Assembly (NCBI GenBank): GCA_905372875.1
Contig: CAJPQU010000047.1
Location: 1-12,767, forward strand
DNA: 12,767 bases
Direction of reading: 5' to 3'
Origin: an uncultured Schwartzia sp.
GTDB lineage: Bacteria; Bacillota; Negativicutes; Selenomonadales; Selenomonadaceae
In this document: piece after piece, positions 5,636 to 12,728 of the stretch
Layout: the number at the start of each line of letters is the position of its first letter
How positions within the stretch are numbered: position 1 is the first letter of the stretch
Made by a program: the position numbers and the translations under genes
Notes under the pieces: model-generated
What the model was told of the DNA's origin: nothing
Database searches by the model: none
What the model saw: the letters and a program-made list of their open reading frames with translations, nothing else

Positions 5636-7909
5636 GTGTCGGAGACCACTCTCACGCATATCCGCAAGCGAAACGGCGATATCGTCGCCTTCGACGCCGC
5701 CAAGATCACCGTCGCCATCCAGAAAGCCAATTTAGAATCGACGGACAAGACCTTTACAAAGCGGCAGTTAGATGCGCTGACCAAGAGCGTCATCAGTCAC
5801 ATCAGCGATCAGGAAACACCGGGGGTCGAGTACATTCAAGACGCGGTGGAGCGGGTTCTCATCAAGAACAACTACGCCAGCACGGCCAAGGCCTACATTC
5901 TCTACCGGGCGGCCCACACCCGCATCCGCGAGGCGGAAGTGGATCTCATGGACATCTACGACGAACTGACCTACAAGAATGCCCGGGAAGCGGATCTCAA
6001 ACGGGAAAACGCCAACATCGACGCCGACACCGCCATGGGCACCATGCTGAAATACGGCTCGGAAGGCTCGAAGTATTTCATCATTCACCGCATCCTGCCC
6101 AAGGACATCGCCGCCGCCCATGTAAACGGCGACATTCATATCCACGACATGGATTTCTACATGCTCACCGAGACCTGCTGCCAGATCGATCTTCTGAAGC
6201 TCTTTAAGGGCGGCTTTTCCACCGGGCACGGCTGCCTGCGGGAACCCAACGACATCCGCTCCTACGCGGCCTTGGGCTGCATCGCCATTCAGGCCAACCA
6301 GAACGAAATGCACGGCGGCCAGTCCATTCCCAACTTCGATTACGCCATGGCCCCCGGCGTCGTGAAAACCTTCCGCAAGCAGTATTTCACCCACTTAGGG
6401 GATTATTTCGCGGCCGCCTTGGGTATGCCGCTGGAAGACGCGCGGCTCCTTGCGAAGGCCGTCAAAAAAAATCTCCCGGCCGATATCCGCTTCTCCACCG
6501 CTGACGACTTCAAACGCCGCCTCATGGAATTTCTTCCGGCCCACCAGGCCCGCGGCGGCTATCAGCCCATCAGCGCGGAGGCAGCGGGCGCGGCCCACGA
6601 TTTCGCCGTCAGCGCCGCGACGGAAGCCACCGACCACGCCACCTATCAGGCCATGGAAGCCTTCATTCATAACCTCAACACCATGAATTCCCGGGCCGGC
6701 GCGCAAGTCCCCTTCAGCTCCGTAAACTATGGCACCGACACTTCCCCCGAAGCGCGCATGGTCATAAAGAACCTCCTCTTGGCGACAAAAGCAGGTCTGG
6801 GAAATGGCGAAACCCCCATTTTCCCGGTACAGATCTTCAAGGTCAAAGAAGGGGTTAACTATGAGCCCGGCGAACCCAACTACGACCTCTTCCAGTTGGC
6901 CATGGAAACCTCCGCCAAGCGGCTCTTTCCCAATTTTAGCTTCCTGGACGCGCCCTTTAACAAGCAATATTATCGCCCCAGCGACTACAACTCTGAAGTC
7001 GCCTACATGGGCTGCCGCACCCGGGTCATGGGCAACGTCCACGACCCCAGCCGGGAAGTTACCTGCGGGCGCGGGAATCTGAGCTTTACCAGCGTCAACC
7101 TGCCGCGCCTCGCTTTGGAGGCCAAGGGCGATCTGGAGAAATTTTACGAAGGCCTGGACGAAATGACAGAACTGGTCATCCGCCAGCTCTACCACCGCTT
7201 CAAGATCCAGTGCGCCAAACACTGCCGAAACTACCCCTTCCTCATGGGGCAGGGGGTCTGGATCGACTCGGAGACGCTGACCCCCGACGACTCCATCGCC
7301 GAACTCCTAAAGCACGGCACCCTCACCATGGGCTTCATCGGCCTCGCCGAGTGCCTCAAAGCCCTCATCGGCAAGCACCACGGCGAATCTGACGAAGCGC
7401 AGAAGTTGGGGCTCCAGATCGTCGGCCGAATGCGCCGTCACATGGACGAAGAATCGGCCCGCACCGGTCTCAATTTCACCCTCATCGCCACGCCGGCGGA
7501 AGGTCTCTCGGGACGCTTCGTCCGCATCGACCGCCAGCGTTACGGAAATCTCAAAGGCATCACGGATCGGGACTATTACACAAACAGCTTCCACGTCCCG
7601 GTCTACCATACCATCGCCGCTGCGAAGAAAATCGCGCTGGAGGCGCCCTACCACGCCATGACCAACGCGGGCCACATCAGCTACGTGGAGATGGACGGCG
7701 ACCCCACGAAGAACCTCAAAGCCTTTGAAGCCATCATCCGCTGCATGCACGACAACGGCATCGGCTACGGCTCCGTGAACCACCCCGTAGACCGTGACCC
7801 GGTATGCGGCTATAACGGACTCATTGACAATGTCTGCCCCCGCTGCGGGCGCAGCGAAGCCGAACACCATCACCGCCTCGTCATCCCCCGCATCACCTGC
7901 GGGAACTGA
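5636..7909 (+). CDS. nrdD: Class III ribonucleotide reductase NrdD core lacking the glycyl radical loop
   Basis: Reduces ribonucleoside triphosphates to deoxy forms without oxygen. Seen in 757 residues: an ATP-cone (about 4-95; IRKRNGDIVAFDAAKI), then the 10-stranded barrel with FKGGFSTGHGCLREPNDI and QNEMHGGQSIPNFDYAMA. YMGCRTRVMGN contains the expected active-site Cys460. NVHDPSREVTCGRGNLSF follows. Near the end are CGYNG (Cys724) and CPRCG (Cys734, Cys737), the zinc-site region. Normal NrdDs continue through RRITGYLVGT...NNAK...DRVKH, carrying the radical Gly (Gly681 in E. coli). Here the protein stops at RITCGN, so Gly756 aligns with that Gly but the C-terminal loop is absent. The loop occurs in the next gene, 35 nt downstream. 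Start: GTG at 5636 with AAGGAAG 8 nt upstream; an out-of-frame ATG overlaps it at 5634. NrdR boxes precede it. Confidence 0.95.
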   Translation: MSETTLTHIRKRNGDIVAFDAAKITVAIQKANLESTDKTFTKRQLDALTKSVISHISDQETPGVEYIQDAVERVLIKNNYASTAKAYILYRAAHTRIREAEVDLMDIYDELTYKNAREADLKRENANIDADTAMGTMLKYGSEGSKYFIIHRILPKDIAAAHVNGDIHIHDMDFYMLTETCCQIDLLKLFKGGFSTGHGCLREPNDIRSYAALGCIAIQANQNEMHGGQSIPNFDYAMAPGVVKTFRKQYFTHLGDYFAAALGMPLEDARLLAKAVKKNLPADIRFSTADDFKRRLMEFLPAHQARGGYQPISAEAAGAAHDFAVSAATEATDHATYQAMEAFIHNLNTMNSRAGAQVPFSSVNYGTDTSPEARMVIKNLLLATKAGLGNGETPIFPVQIFKVKEGVNYEPGEPNYDLFQLAMETSAKRLFPNFSFLDAPFNKQYYRPSDYNSEVAYMGCRTRVMGNVHDPSREVTCGRGNLSFTSVNLPRLALEAKGDLEKFYEGLDEMTELVIRQLYHRFKIQCAKHCRNYPFLMGQGVWIDSETLTPDDSIAELLKHGTLTMGFIGLAECLKALIGKHHGESDEAQKLGLQIVGRMRRHMDEESARTGLNFTLIATPAEGLSGRFVRIDRQRYGNLKGITDRDYYTNSFHVPVYHTIAAAKKIALEAPYHAMTNAGHISYVEMDGDPTKNLKAFEAIIRCMHDNGIGYGSVNHPVDRDPVCGYNGLIDNVCPRCGRSEAEHHHRLVIPRITCGN

Positions 7910-7944
7910 CCGGGCCAAAATATCAAGAGAAGGGAAGACCACGT

Positions 7945-8247
7945 ATGATCGTAAACGGAACGGAAGTCACCATCAAAGATTTAGAAGGGGTATCGGAGCA
8001 GGAGATCCTCGCCTATATGGACTACATCCATCAGGACAATCCCAGCGAAGAAATCGACACCTTGGAACTCTCTCCCGCCGAAGACGGCAGCGTCGCACTG
8101 GAGTACACCCTGCGCCCGCAGAAATTCCAGCGCATTCGCCGCATCACCGGCTACCTCGTCGGCACCATCGACCGTTGGAACAACGCTAAGCGGGCCGAAG
8201 AACACGACCGCGTTAAACACGGCCTGCGGGAAGCCTCCGCTTCATAA
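7945..8247 (+). CDS. Separate glycyl radical subunit of class III RNR
   Basis: Proposed to carry in trans the radical glycine missing from the upstream NrdD. Seen in 100 residues: residues 61-93 begin FQRIRRITGYLVGTIDRW and continue NNAKRAEEHDRVKHG, the C-terminal glycyl radical domain of ordinary NrdD. Gly69 (RITGY) aligns with the E. coli radical Gly681 and T4 Gly580. Residues 1-60 (MIVNGTEVTIKDLEGVSEQE onward, acidic) match nothing I know from NrdD and may be a docking domain. The ATG at 7945 follows a weak purine-rich site (AAGGGA, 9 nt away). The frame differs from nrdD by +2 and nrdG lies next in the operon. GrcA (YfiD) is a known parallel: a small protein that supplies a glycyl radical domain in trans to pyruvate formate-lyase. 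The domain call is firm; the two-subunit function is inference. Confidence 0.9.
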   Translation: MIVNGTEVTIKDLEGVSEQEILAYMDYIHQDNPSEEIDTLELSPAEDGSVALEYTLRPQKFQRIRRITGYLVGTIDRWNNAKRAEEHDRVKHGLREASAS

Positions 8248-8293
8248 TCCGGCGTCTGAACGCGATAAAAGCGGCGAAATCAATTCCCCCACC

Positions 8294-8330
8294 AATCATC
8301 CCGCGCCGGAAAAGGCGCGGGATGATTTTA
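8294..8330 (+). terminator. Strong hairpin (partial terminator/attenuator) before nrdG
   Basis: A perfect 14-bp stem AATCATCCCGCGCC/GGCGCGGGATGATT (8294-8307 and 8314-8327) with loop GGAAAA. It is followed only by TTA after the stem's own TT, so the U-tract is short. It lies between the glycyl radical gene and nrdG, 40 nt before the ATG. It may lower expression of the activase relative to the reductase, or protect the 3' end of the upstream mRNA. Confidence 0.7.
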
Positions 8331-8366
8331 TCATCGGCGCAAAATTCCCTTCGGAGGTAATCGTCC

Positions 8367-8867
8367 ATGGAGCTTCGCATCGCCGGAATCGTCGACGACT
8401 CCGTCGTCGACGGCGACGGCTACCGCTTTACCATCTTCACTCAGGGATGTCCCCACGCCTGTCCCGGCTGCCAAAATCCGGAAACCTGGGATTTTGCCGG
8501 GGGGCGCATCGTCAATACGGACGACCTCATCCCTAAAATTTTAGCCAACCCCCTCTTAGATGGCGTCACCTTCAGCGGCGGCGAACCCTTCGCCCAGGCC
8601 GCGCCCTTGGCTGACCTGGCCCGAAAACTGCGCGCCCACGTCCTTACGCTCTGGGCCTATACCGGCTACACCTTAGACGCTCTCATGGCCCGACAGGATC
8701 CCGCGACCGACGCGCTGCTCGCCGCTTTAGACGTCTTGGTGGACGGCCCCTTTCTCCTCGATCAGCGGGATCTCACCCTGCGCTTTCGCGGCTCAAAAAA
8801 CCAACGGATCATCGACCTGAACCGCACCCGCGCCGCCGGGCATGTCGTCCTCAAATACGACGAATAA
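8367..8867 (+). CDS. nrdG: Anaerobic RNR activating enzyme (radical SAM)
   Basis: NrdG uses a [4Fe-4S] cluster and S-adenosylmethionine to make the 5'-deoxyadenosyl radical that abstracts hydrogen from the NrdD glycine. Seen in 166 residues: CPHACPGC (Cys28, Cys32, Cys35), the CxxxCxxC cluster motif, followed by QNPETWDF, typical of NrdG. GVTFSGGEPF (residues 66-75) has the SAM-contacting GGE motif, and LWAYTGYTLD and VDGPFLLDQRD...RFRGSKNQR also fit the family. Length is normal. GGAGGT (8353-8358) lies 8 nt before the ATG. It is 119 nt downstream of the radical-subunit gene, with a hairpin in the gap. In this organism its substrate would presumably be the small radical subunit docked on NrdD. 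Confidence 0.96.
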   Translation: MELRIAGIVDDSVVDGDGYRFTIFTQGCPHACPGCQNPETWDFAGGRIVNTDDLIPKILANPLLDGVTFSGGEPFAQAAPLADLARKLRAHVLTLWAYTGYTLDALMARQDPATDALLAALDVLVDGPFLLDQRDLTLRFRGSKNQRIIDLNRTRAAGHVVLKYDE

Positions 8868-8902
8868 AAAACGCCAGCGGTCAAAAAATTATCCTCTGGT
8901 TA

Positions 8903-8931
8903 TCGTCAAAACGCGCTGCCTGTGTTATGCT
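8903..8931 (+). promoter_or_regulatory. Candidate extended -10 promoter for msrAB
   Basis: TGT-TATGCT (extended -10; hexamer 8926-8931) lies 17 nt after TCGTCA (8903-8908, 4 of 6 matches). No convincing terminator separates nrdG from this point, so msrAB may also be read from the nrd operon. Confidence 0.4.
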
Positions 8932-8972
8932 TATTCTGTCAAATCCCATCCATACAAAGGAGGCATTTCCCC

Positions 8973-10097
8973 ATGACTCTCGCCCACCCCCTGATCCTCT
9001 GCCTGGCCCTTGTCCTGCCGTTTCTCTTTTCGGGCTGCGCTGCCGGCGCGCCGAAATCCATGCCCCCGGGCATCGTCCAGAAAAATGTCCCGCCAGGCGG
9101 CCAGCGGGAAATCTACCTCGCCGGCGGCTGCTTCTGGGGCATGGAGACGTTACTGCGCCTCGTGAACGGCGTCACTTCCGTAGAAAGCGGCTACGCCAAC
9201 GGTTACACGGAAAATCCCAGCTACCGCGATGTCTGCAACGACAGCGGCCACGCCGAAACCGTCCACGTCGTCTACGATCCCACCGTGCTGCCTCTACGCC
9301 GCCTCTTAGACATCTACTTCCGCGCCATCGACCCAACAGCGAAAGATCGGCAGGGAAACGACCGGGGTGTGCAGTACCGGACGGGTATCTATTATACCCG
9401 TGACGAGGACGCCGCCATCGTTCAAGCGGCATTGGCAGAACTGCAAACACACTACGATCAGCCGCTGGCCATTGAAGCCGCGCCCCTCGTGAACTTCTAC
9501 CGAGCGGAAGAAGAACACCAGGAATACCTGATCAAAAATCCCCAGGGCTACTGCCATATTCCCCGCTACCTCTTCGACGAAGCCTACAAGGCCAACCGCC
9601 GCGCTCCAAGTCAGGGCGATGTCCCCGTCACGAAGGACACCGCCTATCAAAAACCCGACGCGGCGACCCTTAAAGGGCAGCTCACCCCCATGGAGTACGC
9701 CGTCACCCAAGAAGCGGCCACCGAGCCGCCCTTTCAAAACGCCTACGACAAAGAATTTCGTGAGGGTATCTACTGCGACGTCACCACCGGCCAGCCCCTC
9801 TTCATCTCCACGGCGAAATTTGAATCCGGCTGTGGCTGGCCAGCCTTCTCCCGCCCCATTGATCAGGCCCTTTTAGAAGAGCGCCCCGATCACTCCCACG
9901 GCATGACCCGCACCGAAGTCGTGGCCAAAGCCAGCGGCGCCCACTTAGGCCACGTCTTTGACGATGGCCCGCAAAAAGACGGGGGGCTCCGCTACTGCAT
10001 CAACAGCGCCGCCCTGCGCTTCATCCCCCGGGAAGAAATGGCCGCCCAAGGCTACGCCGCCTACTTAGATCTCTTCGACGACGCCGTAGACCCGTAA
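8973..10097 (+). CDS. msrAB: Lipoprotein methionine sulfoxide reductase MsrA-MsrB fusion
   Basis: Repairs oxidised methionine: the MsrA domain acts on the S epimer and MsrB on the R epimer. Seen in 374 residues: a lipoprotein signal peptide with Cys22 in LFSGC, so the enzyme is probably membrane-anchored outside the cytoplasm. The MsrA domain (about 45-200) has GGCFWGME with catalytic Cys53, GHAETVHVVYDP, RGVQYRTGIYYT and EEEHQEYL. The MsrB domain (about 225-365) has SGCGWPAFS (Cys287), HLGHVFDDGP and RYCINSAALRF with catalytic Cys342. Only one Cys (Cys268, GIYCDVTTGQPLF) stands where zinc-binding MsrBs have CxxC, so it looks like the zinc-free type. Order MsrA-MsrB is as in Neisseria PilB and streptococcal SpMsrAB. 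The start at 8973 has AAAGGAGG 9 nt upstream and begins the signal peptide; the upstream in-frame ATG (8922) has no such site. A thioredoxin-like electron donor is not in the window. Confidence 0.96.
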   Translation: MTLAHPLILCLALVLPFLFSGCAAGAPKSMPPGIVQKNVPPGGQREIYLAGGCFWGMETLLRLVNGVTSVESGYANGYTENPSYRDVCNDSGHAETVHVVYDPTVLPLRRLLDIYFRAIDPTAKDRQGNDRGVQYRTGIYYTRDEDAAIVQAALAELQTHYDQPLAIEAAPLVNFYRAEEEHQEYLIKNPQGYCHIPRYLFDEAYKANRRAPSQGDVPVTKDTAYQKPDAATLKGQLTPMEYAVTQEAATEPPFQNAYDKEFREGIYCDVTTGQPLFISTAKFESGCGWPAFSRPIDQALLEERPDHSHGMTRTEVVAKASGAHLGHVFDDGPQKDGGLRYCINSAALRFIPREEMAAQGYAAYLDLFDDAVDP

Positions 10098-10106
10098 ATG
10101 CAGACC

Positions 10107-10151
10107 CAGACAAAGAAAAGGCCGCCTCTTTGGCGGCCTTTTCTTTGTCTG
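10107..10151. terminator. Bidirectional terminator between convergent genes
   Basis: A perfect 20-bp stem (10107-10126 with 10132-10151) and a TCTTT loop. The GC core GGCCGCC is flanked by an A-rich left arm and T-rich right arm, so it works as an intrinsic terminator in both directions. It serves msrAB (stop 10097) on plus and the 703-residue gene (stop 10201) on minus. Confidence 0.95.
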
Positions 10152-10200
10152 ACGCATATTGTCTGCGCTCGATTGGCTCTGTCTCCGGGAAAATTGCCGA

Positions 10201-12312
10201 TCAGAGCTTTAAAAATGTCACTTCCTCTGCAATCTCTTTCGGAAGTTCCTCTTCGGGCTTCATTCTGCGCACCTTCCTGACCAATAGATCAAGGCTGTGC
10301 GCCTTCGCCTCCTGGGTCACGCGCCACCGCGCCATAAGGGGCTGGAATTGCGGATTACTGGCCAGGGCCTTGCGGAATTTTTTCGATAAGGTGCAGTACC
10401 GGAATAAAATCTCCCGCGCCACCTTATTGAGCCGCGGCAGCCCCACCGCCTCATTTTGAATATACTTCTCATACTCGGCGACAAATACGCCCTTATAATC
10501 ATTGCGGGCCTTCTGCAGCGCCACCTTGACCCGTTCCTTCATCTCGCTGGATAAATTTGCGTTCTTCTTGTAGAACTGAAGATACTTCATGTACTCCGAC
10601 GTCAAAGACAGCTCGGTGATATCCGTGTATCTCACGCCTTGAAGCCGCCGGCACATCTCCCAACGGAACTGCGCGCACATCCGGATGATCGTCTCCTCCA
10701 GATCCTCCGAATGGAAAATCGACAGCACCATGTGGGCGGGCGTCGTCCGCTTCACCCCTTCAATCTCCTGCCACATCAGCCCCCGGCTGCCGAAATTCGG
10801 CATTAAAATCAAATACGGCTTAATCTCCGTATTGTAGACGAAATGCGTAATCTTCAGATCGGGAAATTCCGTCAGCACCGGACGATAGAAGCAGCCGAAA
10901 TCGATCTCCGTCACCTTGTCGAAGGCCGCCTGCACCTGGTCGGGGCCGGCGAAGCACTTATCCAGCGGCCGAACCACGTCCTGCGCCGTGAAAACAGGCA
11001 CGAACGACGCCATCCTCCCATTCGTGATCCGATTGGCACTCTTGAACATATTCTGGATCTCGAATTGTACCATGGCCCGCCGGTCATTTAGCAACTCATC
11101 CGCCTTCTGCTGAGTGATCGACGCCGTCCTCACTTCTTCGCGGAGATACTCCGACCAGTCGTTATCGAACTCATTCTTGGACGGGATCGCCGTCCCCCGG
11201 TAAATCCTGATCAGCCAATCATAGACGGGAAGGATCCGCCCCTCCGGGTTTTCCTCCCAACTCACGGCAGCGCGGTACAGCGTCTCCGTATTGGCCGCCC
11301 CGGCCAACCCCTCATCCATAAAGCCGAACAGGAAAAACATCCGCACCTCGGCGGGAATGTGGCTTGTCTCCATGCTCTTGAAAAAGGCAGCCTCATAAAT
11401 CTGATAGAACCCCTCGGCCAGACTCATGCGCAGATGCCGCATCTCATCCGACTTCGCCCGTCGATCCTCCGTCTCCGCATACTGTTTAAGGTCCTTGCGA
11501 AACGTCTCCGCTACCTCGCTCCTGACCCCGGAGAACGCCAGAATCACGTCCAGCGCGTTGCTGATGACCGGCGTTTCCTCCGATCCGCCGCGCGTCTCGG
11601 CATCCACCCGCGACTTGACGTCATAAAACGCCGTCACGAAGGACGACGTGGCCGCCCTCGTCTGGCTGATAAATTCCGTCGCCGCTTCCAGTTCCTGCCG
11701 CACCCGTCGGCCCGTCTCCGAGGCCCGCATCACCGTTTCCAGGCAGAAATTCACATCCAGGGCGTAGAACTTCTCCCGAAGCGCTGCGTCGTGTTCACAG
11801 AAAGCCCGGCAGACTTCTGCTTCCCAGCCCAGGCCCAGGCCGGAGGGCTCGAACACAGTCAGCCCTTCCACAAAGGCAAATCGCGTGGGCGCCGTCTGCA
11901 ACTTCACACACAAAAACTGGTAATCGTTGTAATTATACTTGATCTCCTTGCAGAGTTCGGTCGCCGCTTCTTCCGTTGCAGCCAATGCGCTCAGCATCCG
12001 TTCCGTGAGCGCCATGCTGGCCGCCGCCATCACCGGCGCGATAGAAGGCGTGCTGGCCACGGCCTCCACCACATCCTCCGCCGCCAGATACGGCAGCGTC
12101 ATCAAGGTGGAATCCTCAGAGGCCACGTAATCGAACGTGTACTTCTCGCCGGGAAGGTAAACGGCGCCCGCCACGGTGCCGCTCCCCAGGCGGACTTCGA
12201 CCTCATCCCCGTCCGTCATCACCAGCGCGCCCGAAAGCACAATCTCCAGTGCCCGAACCTCTTCCCCCTTTCTGTGAAGTACCTGTCCCTTGCCAACCGT
12301 TACCTTCTCCAT
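10201..12312 (-). CDS. Large protein with N-terminal cyclic-nucleotide-binding-like domain, function unknown
   Basis: I do not recognise this 703-residue family. Seen: residues 1-75 resemble the beta-barrel of Crp/cNMP-binding domains (GKGQVLHRKGEE, LEIVLSGALVMTDGDEVEV, GSGTVAG, then YTFDYVASEDSTLMTLPY). The phosphate-binding cassette Arg of true cAMP receptors is not evident, so the ligand, if any, may differ. No Crp-type helix-turn-helix and no membrane segment or signal peptide were seen. Residues about 95-300 are mainly helical and Glu/Arg-rich. The C-terminal half has several aromatic-rich patches (RMFFLFGFMDEG, LPVYDWLIRIY, LILMPNFGSRG) and a basic tail. The ATG at 12312 has GGGGAGGG 10 nt upstream. 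It is monocistronic as seen, with a shared bidirectional terminator downstream. A large cytoplasmic signalling or scaffold protein is only a guess. Confidence 0.8.
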   Translation of the reverse strand: MEKVTVGKGQVLHRKGEEVRALEIVLSGALVMTDGDEVEVRLGSGTVAGAVYLPGEKYTFDYVASEDSTLMTLPYLAAEDVVEAVASTPSIAPVMAAASMALTERMLSALAATEEAATELCKEIKYNYNDYQFLCVKLQTAPTRFAFVEGLTVFEPSGLGLGWEAEVCRAFCEHDAALREKFYALDVNFCLETVMRASETGRRVRQELEAATEFISQTRAATSSFVTAFYDVKSRVDAETRGGSEETPVISNALDVILAFSGVRSEVAETFRKDLKQYAETEDRRAKSDEMRHLRMSLAEGFYQIYEAAFFKSMETSHIPAEVRMFFLFGFMDEGLAGAANTETLYRAAVSWEENPEGRILPVYDWLIRIYRGTAIPSKNEFDNDWSEYLREEVRTASITQQKADELLNDRRAMVQFEIQNMFKSANRITNGRMASFVPVFTAQDVVRPLDKCFAGPDQVQAAFDKVTEIDFGCFYRPVLTEFPDLKITHFVYNTEIKPYLILMPNFGSRGLMWQEIEGVKRTTPAHMVLSIFHSEDLEETIIRMCAQFRWEMCRRLQGVRYTDITELSLTSEYMKYLQFYKKNANLSSEMKERVKVALQKARNDYKGVFVAEYEKYIQNEAVGLPRLNKVAREILFRYCTLSKKFRKALASNPQFQPLMARWRVTQEAKAHSLDLLVRKVRRMKPEEELPKEIAEEVTFLKL

Positions 12313-12567
12313 GAACGAAACACCCTCCCCGTGTTTGAATTCTCCTCGCCAGAAACGTTCCCACGCTCTCTCGGGGGAGAAAATATCCTATTCCCAGTTT
12401 GCCTATTCAGATCGGCGCTGCTGCTTCGCCGCCATATGGAATTTATTTTCTTCCAACGGAAAATTAAACTTCTTCTTATTCTATAATATCAGGCCCAAAA
12501 ATGCAAAGCATCCCCTGCTTGAATTTTAGCAACGCCCCCTGCCCCGCAAAAGAATTTTTATTTTTCC
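12313..12567. other. Gene-free spacer between the CNBD-like gene and the tRNA cluster
   Basis: AT-richer than the flanking coding DNA. The minus strand has AT-rich TATTATAGAAT around 12480-12490 that could hold a -10 for the 703-residue gene, but no -35 at proper spacing was found. No conserved small ORF, repeat or RNA was recognised. Confidence 0.4.
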
Positions 12568-12596
12568 TTGCCAAACGGCGGCTGATCCGCTATAAT
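12568..12596 (+). promoter_or_regulatory. Promoter of the tRNA cluster
   Basis: TTGCCA (12568-12573), 17 nt, then a perfect TATAAT (12591-12596), ending 18 nt before the first tRNA. This spacing leaves almost no leader, as is usual for tRNA operons. Confidence 0.85.
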
Positions 12597-12614
12597 ATTG
12601 ATTGTTTCAAACAA

Positions 12615-12691
12615 GCGCTGTTAGCTCAGTTGGTTAGAGTATCACCTTGACATGGTGGGGGTCGCAGATTCGATTTCTGCACAGCGCACCA
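12615..12691 (+). tRNA. tRNA-Val (anticodon GAC)
   Basis: Full cloverleaf of 77 nt. The acceptor stem GCGCTGT/ACAGCGC pairs perfectly. The D arm is GCTC..GAGT, and the anticodon stem TCACC/GGTGG holds loop TTGACAT with anticodon GAC at 12649-12651. The T arm is GCAGA/TCTGC with TTCGATT loop. The 3' CCA is encoded (12689-12691). It reads GUC/GUU codons. A short hairpin GGCTGG/CCAGCC (12703-12720) lies in the 37-nt spacer before the next tRNA. Confidence 0.96.
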
Positions 12692-12728
12692 GTTGCCTGT
12701 TCGGCTGGTCTCCGCCAGCCTGATATTC

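Noticed and set aside
7905..7945. Readthrough or selenocysteine at the nrdD TGA stop
   Set aside because: The in-frame continuation (PGQNIKRREDHV, then stop) has no similarity to NrdD and no SECIS-like hairpin was seen just after the stop.
7860..7960. The nrdD split as a sequencing frameshift or pseudogene
   Set aside because: The frame of the small ORF is open upstream, so one indel could fuse them. But the fusion would insert a non-conserved stretch plus residues 1-60 of the small protein and duplicate the RIT-G motif. The small gene also has its own start, and the promoter and NrdR boxes are intact.
11359..12486. 375-codon plus-strand ORF opposite the CNBD-like gene
   Set aside because: His/Arg/Leu-rich shadow composition, no start signals; the minus frame has a proper start and terminator.
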